Source of the DNA: Sepiola atlantica
Lineage: Eukaryota > Mollusca > Cephalopoda > Sepiida > Sepiolidae
Assembly: GCA_963556195.1 (NCBI GenBank)
Contig: OY744525.1
Span: 61,922,272 to 61,986,271 of the forward strand
Length of the DNA: 64,000 bases
Direction: 5' to 3'
Part shown: positions 34,272 to 45,055 of the stretch, piece after piece
Layout of the letters: each line of letters opens with the position of its first letter
Numbering within the stretch: the first letter of the stretch is position 1
Translations under genes and position numbers: made by a program
Notes under the pieces: model-generated
What the model saw: only the letters and a program-made list of their open reading frames with translations
The model's database searches: none
Told to the model about the DNA's origin: nothing

Positions 34272-34828
34272 ATCTATTCAGCAATGGTGCAGTATAGTTA
34301 AGAAAAAAGGGAGTGAAAAAAAAACAAATATTGAACAAATAATTGTTACCAAACGCATAAAGAATTAATTTTCTACGTACTTGCATATTTTATTTTTGTG
34401 TTTTAAAGTCTTTGAAAGCGGTTTATGTCAATTCACGATTTCGCTGAAAAACGATATCATTACATTTAGAATTCAAAATAACTGACATCACTGAAGTTTG
34501 ATTGGTGGGTTTTTCGTCTTTTGGGTGAATAAACAAACAAATTTACAACAAATAACTGTTCCAAACGCAATAAAATGTACTTTTCTGCCTAATTGAAATG
34601 ATGGAAATGACGAAAAAATAAGTAAGCAGACTTCGGTGATTTCCGGAAACTGGAGTCAGCCATTTTGAATTCTGACTGTAACGATAGCATATTTGAGCGA
34701 AATCTTAAATTAAAATAAAAATGCTTTCAAAGACTTTAAAACAAAATAAATGCTATTGCTTTTTGTAACAGTTATTTGTTTTTTTTTCACCACCTTTTTT
34801 TTTATTAACTATACTGCACTATTGCCAT
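34272..34828. mobile_element. Fold-back element
   Basis: The left part ('aatggtgcagtatagttaag', 'gtgaaaaaaaaacaaat', 'ttttaaagtctttgaaagc') recurs inverted near 34715-34828. A third partial arm ('acaacaaataactgttccaa') sits in the centre near 34540-34570. Arms are about 130-160 bp and diverged. No coding. Confidence 0.65.
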
Positions 34829-34839
34829 CTATTTCACCT

Positions 34840-35189
34840 AGTACAAATTATGCACTAAAGATTTTGCTATCTTTTAATCTTCTGATGTTGATGCGTTTAA
34901 CAAATTTCTTCCTTTGATAGCCTTCGGGTTCTTTGAATGGAAAGCACACATTACCAATTGACACGCGATTCCCGTTTGTATAAAAGGAACAAAGTATATT
35001 TAGTCTTTGATAATGAACGGCGCCTCTGGTCTCTCTGGAACGAAAACAAAGAATAAGTCTGTTCTGCAAGCACCTATAAAGAGCCAGGCCTATTATAACA
35101 TTACCCAGAAAATAAATTAAGCTAAAAGGTATTATATATGTAATTTACTATTTCATGTGTATACACATATTATAAAATAATATATTATG

Positions 35190-35227
<38 letters not shown>

Positions 35228-35580
35228 AATATTGTTAAAAATATCAGAATTCGCCCGTTTAATTATACTTTTTTTTTTTTCATTCAATTTTTCTAATGTT
35301 TTTTTTTGTATTAAAATCAGAAAAATTAATAAATGATCATAGGTTTCACGAACATTTTCGATTCTTTGTCGAATAATCCTCAGATGTGAAAAACAAATGA
35401 ACAAAAAGGCTGGAGAAAGAAGAGAATTTTTTAAACGACGGCGGAGAAACGCGCAGAGGACGTTTTTCATATTGTTCCATGAAAGTCGTTGACGATTTAA
35501 ATTCGCATTACAGAACAAAATCGCATTCTGTTATTTTTAACAATGAGAAAATGCTGCCTAAATACACAATATATATATAT
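34840..35580. other. AT-rich sequence with microsatellites
   Basis: (TA)n runs at 35194-35224 and 35566-35594. ORFs on both strands (34848-35069, 35153-35518, 35479-35733) overlap and have no recognised domain. Confidence 0.45.
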
Positions 35581-35589
35581 GTATATATA

Positions 35590-36345
35590 TATATGGGAAA
35601 TGAAAAAGGAAAAACCAAAAGATGTTTTTTTTATGTATTCATCAACGTTTCGTCTTTATTTGTAAGACTTCCTCAGGATGATAATTTTAAGAAAAATGTC
35701 ATGCAAGTACATAGAAATATTGGGTTGACATGACGGGTTGATGAGAAGTAGTAGCAGCCACTACTGGGAGCGCAGGACCAAGGTCCGGGCTGAGAGAAGT
35801 CGGTGGCAGAGAGTGAAATGAATGTGGATGGCTGTGAGTGAAAAAGGGGAGGGGTGGGAGTGTTAGTGAATTTGTCTTAGGGTGGGAGAGAGGGGAGGAG
35901 GGTAGTGGTGCTGAGGTTTTTGTCGTGGTGAGGTGTAGCATGGATTTTGAGGGGGCTGGGGAAAAAGGAGGGAAAGCTCTGTGTCTTTGGTGTATATGTA
36001 GTATCATAGTTTTAGAAAAAGATTTGAAGAAATGAAGATGATTTGAAAGTAGGCGGGGTGGGTGGGTAAGAGTGTGAAAGTAGTCGTCGAAAGGGTGAGA
36101 TGGGTAAGGGGGAGATGGAAGATTTTGTTGTGGTTAGGTGTAAAATTTTTTGATGGTAGGAGTATTGACCAGCTGGCTATGTCAGGAATGTGTGAATATA
36201 AGTAAGTTAGAAGGAAAGTGTTGAAATGTGCATCACATTTTTCTTAAAATTATCATCCTGAGGAAGTCTGACAAATACAGACAAAACGTTGATGAATACA
36301 TTAAAAAAAACATCTTTTGATTTTTCCTTTTTCATTTCCCATTAC
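35590..36345. mobile_element. Fold-back element with structured arms
   Basis: The left arm (about 35595-35702) and right arm (about 36226-36342) are inverted copies. Each contains CCTGAGGAAGTCT, ACAAATA, AGAC, AAACGTTGATGAATAC. Read in the arm-to-end direction, both form GTCTN-loop-NAGAC stems; the two copies differ by a compensatory pair of changes. The 500 bp centre is G-rich and carries opposing ORFs (35699-36007, 35838-36035) that look like composition artefacts. Confidence 0.65.
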
Positions 36346-36370
36346 GTCGGATTACTCTCATCTTTCCTTT

Positions 36371-36371
<1 letters not shown>

Positions 36372-36406
<35 letters not shown>

Positions 36407-36492
36407 CATTCAATAAGTTAAAACATTACAATTGTTCCAAGAATTAGAACATCAAGTCCAGTATGTAATGTTTTAATTCATTGAATGTTTTT
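36372..36492. repeat. AT microsatellite and short fold-back
   Basis: (TA)n at 36374-36402, then a ~28 bp inverted repeat: 'aaaacattcaataagttaaa' and 'acattac' against 'gtaatgttttaattcattga' and 'atgtttt', with a ~35 bp loop. Confidence 0.7.
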
Positions 36493-36499
36493 TTTATTA

Positions 36500-36652
36500 T
36501 AGCTCTGGTTGACTTATCTATCATCCATTGAGCTGATACCTATATCTACAGAGCTCGGTTGTGGTAATGTTCGTTCTTGGGTGTTTATATTTGACGCACC
36601 TCGGCCTTAGGTCATACACCTTCCGTTAAAGTCAAAATTTCCTTTGATTTAA

Positions 36653-36694
<42 letters not shown>

Positions 36695-36720
36695 AGTAGA
36701 GATGCAGACATTTTTCAAAA
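36500..36720. other. Short intergenic stretch with (TA)n
   Basis: (TA)n at 36657-36690. Nothing else recognised. Confidence 0.5.
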
Positions 36721-36737
36721 TATCTTTTTCGTAAGAA

Positions 36738-36952
36738 TATATTTAGGGGTGGGGCATAACAGTATGTTTTTTTTAAATAAATAAAATGGATTTTAATCTA
36801 AGCTTTAGAACAATTAAATATTAGAATCCACATGCCATGAAAAGGAAAAGGAAAAAAAAAACATTTTTCTTTGACAAAGAAAATTTTTATTTTTGAAAGC
36901 TTAGATTAAAATGAATATCATTTATTTAAAAAAAAACATTACCCCTTACCCT
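36738..36952. mobile_element. Small fold-back element
   Basis: 'ggggtggggcataacagtat' with 'gttttttttaaataaataaa' at the left is matched inverted at 36895-36952 ('agcttagattaaaatga', 'catttatttaaaaaaaaa', 'cattacccc'). A shorter inner hairpin (aaattttt/aaaaattt) is present. No coding. Confidence 0.6.
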
Positions 36953-37179
36953 CAAGTTGCTTTTAAGCCTTGATGAGCAATGACTCGTTAGTAAAAAAAA
37001 TGTCACCTCTGACCTACAGAAACGTTGTGAAAAGAACCAAAATGAGAATAGTAGTCCGAATGATCCAACGTTTTACTTTATTTTATTTATCACTGGAAAA
37101 TTATACAAATTAAAAAATAACAATAAATTTGTATGAATTAAAATAGTCCAACTTTTTTTTTTTTTTTTTTTTTTTTACT

Positions 37180-37820
37180 TGATTCTGTTGGCATTGATTC
37201 CCCTGATTCTTTCAGATATTGACAGGAGCGACCACGTGAAGGTTGCAAACATCCAATAAGTGAAAGTGGTGCTATGGAACAGACTGGTTCGAACTTGACA
37301 ACACAGGTCACTAGTCCACATTGTTAATAAGATGTTCAGGGCTTGGAGCAGAAGTGTACATGTGGTCCTCATTGATTTCCCCGGGAAATTTAGAAGGTTC
37401 TTGATAAGGTTCAGAAGCGTATCTGTAATTTAATTGTCCCCACCTTTTCTTTTCTGCACCCTCCCTCTCTCTCTCACACAGACTCGATGTTGCTAGTCTC
37501 AGTCTTTTCTATAAATACTATTATGGCATATGTTCTTCAGAATTATCTGATCTGTTCCAGCTTGTTTGATTTGTTATTCTAGTGGTCTTCACCAATTCGC
37601 TGTTTTTATACCACGGTATAATACAGTTTCCTATTCCAGTAGCTTCTTTCCAAGAACTACAGACTTTTGAAACTCTTCCTGCTGACTGTTTTCCTCCTAC
37701 CTATAGCCTTTTTTTTTTCTTTTTTCAAGACTAAGGTCAATAGGCATCTCCTGTTTTTGTGATAATCATCTCTCATTCTTTTTTTTTTTAGCTCCTTACA
37801 TCGTGGCTTTGTGTGGAGCG
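37180..37820 (+). pseudogene. Diverged CR1/Jockey-like LINE C-terminal copy
   Basis: Pieces read VLDKVQKRICNLIVP, then ASLSLFYKYYYG and ELSDLFQL, matching the order in the copy at 29396-29995. The 3' end is 'agctccttacatcgtggctt' followed by 'tgtgtggagcgatttcc'. Frameshifts and low-complexity insertions are frequent. It appears to be a second subfamily of the same LINE type. Confidence 0.68.
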
Positions 37821-37964
37821 ATTTCCATAAAAAATAAAAGAAAGAGGGGAGAGGGGGTAAAAATGATATATTTACAAAACATTATTTAAATTAATGTACC
37901 TTTACTTACACTTCATCCTACCCAATCAAAAAACTGAATATCATAAAATGTTCAAATTAAGAAC

Positions 37965-38290
37965 CAGCCCATTTGGCATAATGGTTAGTGTTTGCTAATA
38001 GGCCAGGAGACCAGGGTTCAATGCTTGGTCAAGCCATACCAAAGACTCAAAAAATTGTATTTGATGCATCCTTGCTAACACTCAGTATTATAAGGTGTGG
38101 ATCAAGGGTAAGTGGCGTCGTCGCCTACATTCTGGTATAGTAACCAATGAAAAGGGAGCCTTCGAGTCGCCCTCGACTATGGTTGACCTAGTTACTTAAA
38201 AATAAGAAGAAAAAAAAGGAAATATGGGTGTCAAAATGACATAGGGATCATCATTTAATCCCGGGCAATGCCGGATGTTCCCCTGCTAAA
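37965..38290 (+). mobile_element. tRNA-headed SINE-like sequence with Helitron-like 3' end
   Basis: 37971-38040 has an A-box-like TTGGCATAATGGTTAGTG and a B box AGGGTTCAATGC, tRNA-like spacing. It is followed by sequence of SINE type to about 38190. 38225-38287 closely resembles the right end of the Helitron at 26-603 ('gacatagggatcatcattta', 'atcccgggcaatgccgg', 'cccctgctaa'). Either one composite element or two adjacent ones. Confidence 0.5.
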
Positions 38291-39060
38291 ATGTGATGTT
38301 ATTTCCTCCAACTGAGCAACGCCAGCGTCCCCCCCTCCTTCTTGACATTTAAATTTAGAATTTAATTGATTCGTAGTCAACGCAACGTGTAGGATGGGAC
38401 TGGAACACTATGCAATATTCGGCAGTTTAAATTTATGGTCAGACTTATCCGTAGCGCCAGCAGACCACGGTTTGTCAAACAAGCAAGATCAACGGAGAGT
38501 TAATACAAAATTCTTCGCATTATAGTGAACTGCACCCCCCCCCCCCCTGTTTCTTTCTCCTCCTTTCTCTCTTCTCCTCTCTCTACCATTAATTTTAATG
38601 CTGCCGGCACTTCTGGCAAACACGTCACATTTTACGGATTGTTTCAGGTATCATCAGATTATTACGGTATTCCTATTTTTGGAAAAGTTTTAGCAAACGG
38701 CTTATTCCAGGGCAGATTGAAGATGCTTAATGGTTGATAAATCTAAATGCGGCTTTATCTTCCTCAATCCAAATTCGGTTCACCGAGTGACTAGCGGAAA
38801 ATGAGGAAGAGAGGCGTGTCACTCACAGCAAAGCGAGTTTAGAATTGCTTCCGGCTATTTTTAGTGATTTGGACTCGTTTTTACCTTTAAACCAATTGGA
38901 AATTATTTTTGATACGAAATAACATCTCCGTGTGATTTTTAGTGTGTGTTTGTCAATTTGCTGTACAAATTTCAAGTGATCCTGCAAAGTGCCAAATATC
39001 TGCCACAAACTCTTGTTACCCAAAAACATTCTTCCTCTATGTGCCTGACATCAGGTGAAT
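38291..39060. other. Mostly unique sequence
   Basis: A C run at 38536-38548. ORFs at 38525-38737 and 38823-39029 show no recognised domain. Composition of 38330-38480 is more balanced than the flanks. Confidence 0.4.
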
Positions 39061-39064
39061 TTCC

Positions 39065-39205
39065 ATGAACAAATTTTCATTCCAAGGGCTTTCCGTCTGT
39101 GGAACACATTATCATGGGACTGCTTCTCTGCAGACTGCAACATGGTCGACTTCAAATCCAATGTCAACAAATGCTTGTCATAAACCGTCCTCATAAGAAA
39201 TAAAA
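39065..39205 (+). pseudogene. LINE C-terminal end (RLWNT type)
   Basis: A short frame reads RLWNTLSWDCFSADCNMVDF then KSNVNKCLS and a stop, the usual end of CR1/Jockey-type LINE proteins. It is joined directly to an opposing LINE at 39210. A related end lies at 58345-58450. Confidence 0.72.
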
Positions 39206-39209
39206 TTTT

Positions 39210-40910
39210 GACTAATCACCTTCTTGTCCCTAATTTACGCAAAGCTCATCTCTTGGCATTCTATCAAAAGCCTTCTCCAAATCCACAAAAGCAAAATACA
39301 GGTTGTTCTTCTTAACAAGATACTTCTTTTGCATTTATCTCAAGATAAATATAACATCAATGGTACTTTGATCAGACATAAAACCAAACTGAATTTCATC
39401 TCTGTTCATCTGACTTATTTGCTGATCACCTTTACTCTCGTAACAGTTCAAAATTGTACTAAGGCCCCAGTCTTTCAGAACAACCCCTTCTTTTCTGATC
39501 ATCTCAATGCCTGTTACATCTTTAGCCGTCAACATTTCTGCAACAAAACTCAAGGGTTCTGCAGTTTCCCTTTTTCCTCTTAAAGCTTACTGTACGATTT
39601 CTATCTCAATTCTTACAGCTGGGCCAGATACTGCTTCTGCAACAACTTCTGCATGACAACGCTGTATTTAACAATCTCTCATAATTGCATTTACAAGCGT
39701 CTCTCTTATTCTGTTCATTTGTTGCTAGCACTCCATTATCATTTCGAACACTTCTCTCCAACAATATTCATATTTGTCTTTGTCATCTGTTTAGCTATCC
39801 TGAATACTTTGTTCTTCTGGTAATCTCCTTGTAGTACATTTGGAAACCTAGCTTCCTCATCCTCCAACTTGGCTTTGTAGATTGTTCTTCTTGCTTCCCA
39901 AAATCTTTTCTCTTCTCACTTCTTCATTTCTTTGAAACACTTCTGAACTTCGTCATTCCGTCATTATGTCACTCTATGCTTTGGAGGACATTTCGCCCGC
40001 GTAAATGTAAAGTCTGTTACCGCTAACAGCATATCTTTCAATTTCTTCCACTGTTTTTCCACACTTCCTGGAGTGGATGTGGTAACCGAATGTTTAATTA
40101 CTTGATCTCTAAAATCACATTTCACATGTTCTTCATTCAACCTCCAACCCTTTTTCCTGGGGATAAACTTTCTCTTTACCTCATGAGCTTTCATTAATTT
40201 AAAGTCACAAAGTACTCGTTTATGTTGGGGGTTACAATTTCTTAACGAAGTATTATTTTCACATCACTCAAGAGCTTTCTGTCCCTTTTCTTTACCAACA
40301 GATAATCCACTTAAATCTTTGCTGTTTCAAAGTCATACATAATGAGATGGATGTCCCTTTTCTTGAAAACAGTATTTGCAATCAACATATCCATGGCAAA
40401 ATCAAATTCTTGGATTCTTTCTCCGTCTGCATTTTTATCACCATATCCATTTCTTCCATGAACACTCTCAAAGTTACACGAAGTCATTCCAACATAACTA
40501 TTCAACTCTCCTGCACTTCTGCATCACTAACTTACTAGTTATTCTAATAAACCTGTCATTAAACTCGTATTTCGCATCGTCACTCAAACCAAATTATGCT
40601 GCATAAACAGATATTGCTGTGAAAATTTTCTCACCAACCATCAACTTTAACAGTATGATCCAATCACTTTATCTAACAATCTCTCCACAATAAAAATACC
40701 AACACCACCTGTTTCCTTTTCATTTCCAATTCAAAACAGTGTATATCTTGCATTCTTTTCCGCAATCATTCCGATAGATTTACTTCTCCATCGAGTTTCT
40801 TTGGCACAACACAGTCAATAGATTTCTAAAAAAACTCAACAATCTAATCTGACATTTCTCACAAGCTTCCAACATTCAAACTGCGTAGCCTGAAGTTCGA
40901 CCAATTGTGT
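39210..40910 (-). pseudogene. Decayed endonuclease-RT LINE
   Basis: Read on the minus strand from 40910 downward. The AP-type endonuclease region comes first: VHGRNGYGDKNADGERIQEF and NTVFKKRDIHLIMYD within 40311-40505. Next a linker with VKRKFIPRKKGWRLNE and PPKHR (39964-40194). Then the start of RT: LSTILNCY and GDQQIS, then IQFGFMSDQSTIDVIFILR (39335-39553) and RT motif A YFAFVDLEKAFDRMPRDEL at 39240-39298, containing the first catalytic Asp. It then breaks off, losing the rest of RT. Many stops and frameshifts. Likely the same family as the C-terminal fragments at 7825, 20220 and 30230. Confidence 0.85.
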
Positions 40911-40924
40911 TTGGAAATCATTTC

Positions 40925-41065
40925 ATTAATCGAGGCAGTTTTTTTTATCGGCCGGATGCTCGTCCTGATGCAAAGCCAGTGTGGTGATGGGGACCAGTAT
41001 TTTTATTGAGACACGATGTCAAGGTGATAGCCTACCAATGTTAAAAAAGTGCTTCACCTGCTCTT
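40925..41065 (-). repeat. LINE 3' region fragment
   Basis: 'gatgctcgtcctgatgcaaag' and 'gacacgatgtcaaggtgata' with 'aaagtgcttcacctgctctttgg' are the reverse complement of the wording at 32140-32260. An inverted 3' region of the same LINE family. Confidence 0.6.
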
Positions 41066-41149
41066 TGGAGATTTTTCAAAATTTGTTTTCCCATAATAAA
41101 AATAGAATTATTCAGTGATCCTGTGTTCTGCCAGCATCTCAGTATCTAA

Positions 41150-41345
41150 CTTCTTTCTTTTATGGAAATCGCTCCAGACAAGGCATGAAGCCACTTGATG
41201 GAAGAAGCTAAAAAATACTACTTCAAAGTCAAAAACTATCCAACGATAAGTGTTAGATGAATAGATTTCGACCAAGAAAACAGCAATTCTTCCTCCTTTG
41301 TTAGAAACATCGCTCATGGAATGTGAGGACTAAAGGACAAAATAA
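41150..41345 (-). repeat. Dispersed LINE 3'-end-like repeat (copy 2)
   Basis: About 180 bp matching 19975-20165 ('cgctccagacaaggcatgaa' through 'ggacaaaataaggga'). Single arm, no coding. Confidence 0.65.
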
Positions 41346-41770
41346 GGGATTTCTGTTGAGAATATTCCATCGTCTTTGATGCAGATACACACCTAGTATA
41401 CTCGCTGCTAGTTTCAGACTTAGTAACCAAAAACTATTACTTAGTATCATTAAGCAGTGATCAAGCCTTTCGTTTCCTTGGCACGACTGGCCTTCATCCA
41501 CTGCCTTCCAGCACTTAAATAAGAAACCCAATGCAAATGTGATACAACCATTGAATTCTTCATAATATTTTACTCCAGAAAAATTGTGTTTAATCTTGTT
41601 ATAGAGTTTTATTTTAAATTGCAACCGCGGACAGAAGGCAGACTCACCACAAGTATAGCATAGATTGTTTACCGGAACTTATATTTATTTATGTCATATT
41701 ACGAACATTAATTTAATTCAGAATGTCATGTTCTTAGTTTAATAGAACATTTTGATAGAAGAGGCATCAT
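41346..41770. other. AT-rich sequence
   Basis: Minus-strand ORF 41301-41624 has no recognised domain. Nothing else seen. Confidence 0.4.
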
Positions 41771-41774
41771 ATGA

Positions 41775-42010
41775 ATGGCTTTTTTGGCTTGGGACAGGCT
41801 GTGGTGGCTCTTCAGGTGCTGCACTTCATATTTTCTGTCCCTGATTGGTAAAGAAGATGTCCGTCTAGACTGGCGCAATTTTTATTTTTGTCCCAATCCA
41901 GAGCGCCCCTTTTGGGAGAGCTGGATTCCCCACCCCCAACATTAAAAACTGACCTCGTGTCAAACTCTGCTCTCGTGGGGAGGCAAATAAATAGGGACAT
42001 CATTGTTCAT
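41775..42010 (+). mobile_element. U2-headed SINE, subfamily B (longest body)
   Basis: The head is badly decayed ('tttttggcttgggacaggct' near 41779). The body is clear: 'tgcacttcatattttctgtc', 'aagaagatgtccgtctagac', 'caatttttatttttgtccca', 'gagctggattccccaccccc', 'gacctcgtgtcaaactctgc', and the tail 'cgtggggaggcaaataaata'. This copy best shows that the B body aligns with the 3' half of subfamily A. Confidence 0.68.
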
Positions 42011-42014
42011 CATT

Positions 42015-42568
42015 TTTTGTTCGGGTGGGAGGAGGAAGTCTGCAGCGTAGCAACCGTTATGCTAGAGCAGCGACTGCTGCTATCGGATCTTTTGCATCTT
42101 TTATTTCAAGTAAATTATATAAAAAAAAGAAGAAATTTATCTCCTGCTGTCTGCGGTACTAATAAAAGGAAGGAAATGAAGTGTTAATCAGTGAAAAAAG
42201 AAATCAGAACACATGTTGGGTTCAAATAATCCTACGAGAATGCAGAAACGAGGACATGAAAGTCACATGTGTGCATTTAATTAGAAGATAATAAGCATTT
42301 ATCTACATGCTTATTTCACGACACTAAAAACAACAGCGAGCAAAATGGCCAGGAAGTTCTATTTTAGATATGAGTGTCGAGGAACACTTTTTTACGTAGG
42401 AGGAAATAATCAGTACAGTCGTAACACAGATTTTCCAAGACCCTTGATTCTAGAGCCTTGCCGAATTAACTGTTTTGACGGACCATCCGATTGCACCATA
42501 ATAATTCCTTAACACACCCCTAATCCACTAATTTGCCCATGAAGCAATAACTAGGGTTAAGTAAAATA
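42015..42568. other. Intergenic sequence
   Basis: ORFs at 41812-42003 and 41888-42187 are shadows across the SINE. No gene recognised. Confidence 0.4.
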
Positions 42569-42570
42569 AG

Positions 42571-43164
42571 ATATAATCTCAAAAATAAAGGAATACTACC
42601 ACCAGCAGGTGCAGTGTAAATAAACAAATTAATAGCATGCTACACACAGAGCCATCTGTTGGCCGTCCAGCAAAATAGTCTAGTGGCAGCGGGATTATCA
42701 AGTTTTTTCTCATTATTTTGTCCAGGTTAGAAAAGGACCAGGAAAAAAAAAAAATCAGTGTTATCCCTGTATTAAAAAAAAATAAAAATAAAAAATAAAA
42801 AATAAAAAATAAAAAATCAGTGTTATCCCTGTATTAAAAAAAAAAAATCAGTGTTATCTCTGTATTAAAAAAAAAAAATCAGTGTTATCCCTGTATTAAA
42901 AAAAAAAAATCAGTGTTATCCCTGTACTTAAAAAATCAGTGTTATCCCTGTATTAAAAAAAAAAAATCAGTGTTATCCCTGTATTAAAAAAAAAAAAAAT
43001 CAGTGTTATCCCTGTATTAAAAAAAAAAATCAGTGTTATCCCTGTATTAAAAAAAAAAATCAGTGTTATCCCTGTATTAAAAAAAACAAATCAGTGTTAT
43101 CCCTGTATTACAAAAAAAAATCAGTGTTATCCCTGTATTACAAAAAATATACTGATATCATTTT
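42571..43164 (+). repeat. Large tandem duplication, unit 1, with 30 bp minisatellite
   Basis: A ~170 bp unique leader ('atataatctcaaaaataaag' to 'aggttagaaaaggacc') is followed by about 12 units of TCAGTGTTATCCCTGTATT plus a run of A, and closes 'atatactgatatcatttt'. An AAAAT-repeat patch (42779-42817) is present only in this copy. Confidence 0.93.
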
Positions 43165-43761
43165 ATATAATCTCAAAAATAAAGGAATACTACCACCAGC
43201 AGGTGCAGTGTAAATAAACAAATTAATAGCATGCTACACACAGAGCCATCTGTTGGCCGTCCAGCAAAATAGTCTAGTGGCAGCGGGATTATCAAGTTTT
43301 TTCTCATTATTTTGTCCAGGTTAGAAAAGGACCCGGAAAAAAAAAAAAAATCAGTGTTATCCCTGTATTAAAAAAAAAAAAATCAGTGTTATCCCTGTAT
43401 TAAAAAAAAAAATCAGTGTTATCCCTGTATTAAAAAAAAAATCAGTGTTATCCCTGTATTAAAAAAAAAATCAGTGTTATCCCTGTATTAAAAAAAAATA
43501 TCAGTGTTATCCATGTATTAAAAAAAAAAAAATCAGTGTTATCCCTGTATTAAAAAAAAAAAATCAGTGTTATCCCTGTATTAAAAAAAAAAAATCAGTG
43601 TTATCCCTGTATTAAAAAAAAAAAATCAGTGTTATCCCTGTATTAAAAAAAAAAAAATCAGTGTTATCCCTGTATTAAAAAAAAAAATCAGTGTTATCCC
43701 TGTATTAAAAAAAAAAATCAGTGTTATCCCTGTATTACAAAAAATATACTGATATCATTTT
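43165..43761 (+). repeat. Large tandem duplication, unit 2, with 30 bp minisatellite
   Basis: The same leader, about 13 minisatellite units, and the same closing sequence. The leader is almost identical to that of unit 1, so the ~594 bp duplication is recent. A-run lengths differ between units. Confidence 0.93.
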
Positions 43762-44094
43762 ATTCGATCCTTAGTCTATTTTTGTTGAATTGTGCTTGTT
43801 AAGACAAAAATATCGCAGACAATGTTTTCAATATCTGATCTGTTTTGGATCGAAGAGGAAAAAGGTTTATTAAATATTTGTTCATTCCTCCCTCCGCTCA
43901 AAAGTGCCCCTGTTCAGTTTTTGCGGTACTTGTAAGCATTGGGTACATAAGACGTCCAGTGGAATTACAGGTAGGTTGAGATGATACCCAGTGTGTGTGT
44001 GTGTGTGCAAGACATCTAAGACAATGGAGACGGATGAGAACTCATGTGGAGAAAGTATATTTAGATGTCAAAATTATTGTTCAGAATTATTACC
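43762..44094. other. Intergenic sequence with (GT)n
   Basis: (GT)n at 43992-44007. No gene recognised. Confidence 0.45.
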
Positions 44095-44250
44095 TTGGTG
44101 ATACCATTAGAGTAAATGTGAACAAACATCTCGCCGCACAACTCCCCATTTAGGAGACACATTTATAGGGACATCCTAATTCACAGTGGCCCCTTATGTC
44201 TTAGTTGCAATGTGCTTTGTTAGGGGTGAATTAAAGTTAAAAAACGTAAA
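44095..44250 (+). pseudogene. LINE 3' end
   Basis: 'aaatgtgaacaaacatctcg' and 'gcacaactccccatttagga' with 'agtggccccttatgtcttag' and 'tgtgctttgttaggggtgaa' match the 3' end of the CR1/Jockey-like LINE. The first bases ('ttattaccttggtgatacca' from 44089) come from the other LINE family, so the junction is chimeric. Confidence 0.7.
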
Positions 44251-44279
44251 TAAATGAATAAAAGTCAGCAACATGAAAT

Positions 44280-44690
44280 CACCTGTTATCAGACTACAGC
44301 TGTGGACTACATGGCTAGAGAATGCCTCCCTCCTACTGACATGGGAATCCCCCTTTTAAGACCCCCAACCCTCCCGGTTGAGAACGGGAATGAGGCGATC
44401 AAAAGTTGCTATGACTAGATGGGAGGGGGGGCTACAAAACTGACCCAACCATCGGCAAACGCGGAGGATGGACGATACGATGCAACACTGTCTTGTGTGC
44501 CCTCTACTGCCCAACCGGTGCAGCTTGAAAGATCTTGCAGAGTGCAACAATAATGCAAAGGACTGCATAAAAAAGTGGGAAACGCAAAGAAGATCTGTGA
44601 TTAAACATGCGGAAGAAAAGAAAACTCCTCAAAATGCAACACAAATTTATCGGTTGAAGAAAAACAAATAAGTGTATTTGATGTAACGTG
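44280..44690 (+). pseudogene. LINE C-terminal zinc-knuckle-like fragment
   Basis: A frame at 44468-44671 begins with a TMxHxxxxCxxC-like stretch (MDDTMQHCLVCPLLPNRCSL) and continues KDLAECNNNAKDCIKKWE, resembling the C-terminal Cys/His region of non-LTR elements (a CPLLP type). Upstream is a frame-broken stretch. Clade not assigned. Confidence 0.5.
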
Positions 44691-44732
44691 GCATCCTCAA
44701 TAAAGATAATAGCGCTGATTTACATAACCACA

Positions 44733-45055
44733 AGAAATAGCATTCCGTATCACCATTCAAGAAATAACGTTCCACATAACCATTCAAGAAATAACGTTCC
44801 ACATAACCATTCAAGAAATAACGTTCCACATAACCATTCAAGAAATAACGTTCCACATAACCATTCAAGAAATAACGTTCCACATAACCATTCAAGAAAT
44901 AACGTTCCACATAACCATTCAAGAAATAACGTTCCACATAACCATTCAAGAAATAACGTTCCACATAACCATTCAAGAAATAACGTTCCACATAACCATT
45001 CAAGAAATAACGTTCCACATAACCATTCAAGAAATAACGTTCCACATAACCATTT
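44733..45055. repeat. 27 bp minisatellite
   Basis: About eleven nearly perfect copies of a 27 bp unit (ATAACCATTCAAGAAATAAC then GTTCCAC). Because 27 is divisible by 3 and the unit lacks stops in several frames, three long ORFs (44647-45045 minus, 44688-45092 plus, 44750-45064 minus) arise with 9-residue repeats. They have no start context or conservation to support translation. Confidence 0.95.

Noticed and set aside
42756..43740. Partial homing-endonuclease-like word TGTTATCCCT in each minisatellite unit
   Set aside because: Only 10 of 18 bases of the I-SceI site match; chance similarity.
42750..43750. CRISPR-like spacing of 30 bp repeats
   Set aside because: Unit and 'spacer' are not distinct: the spacers are only A runs of varying length. 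This is a eukaryotic minisatellite.
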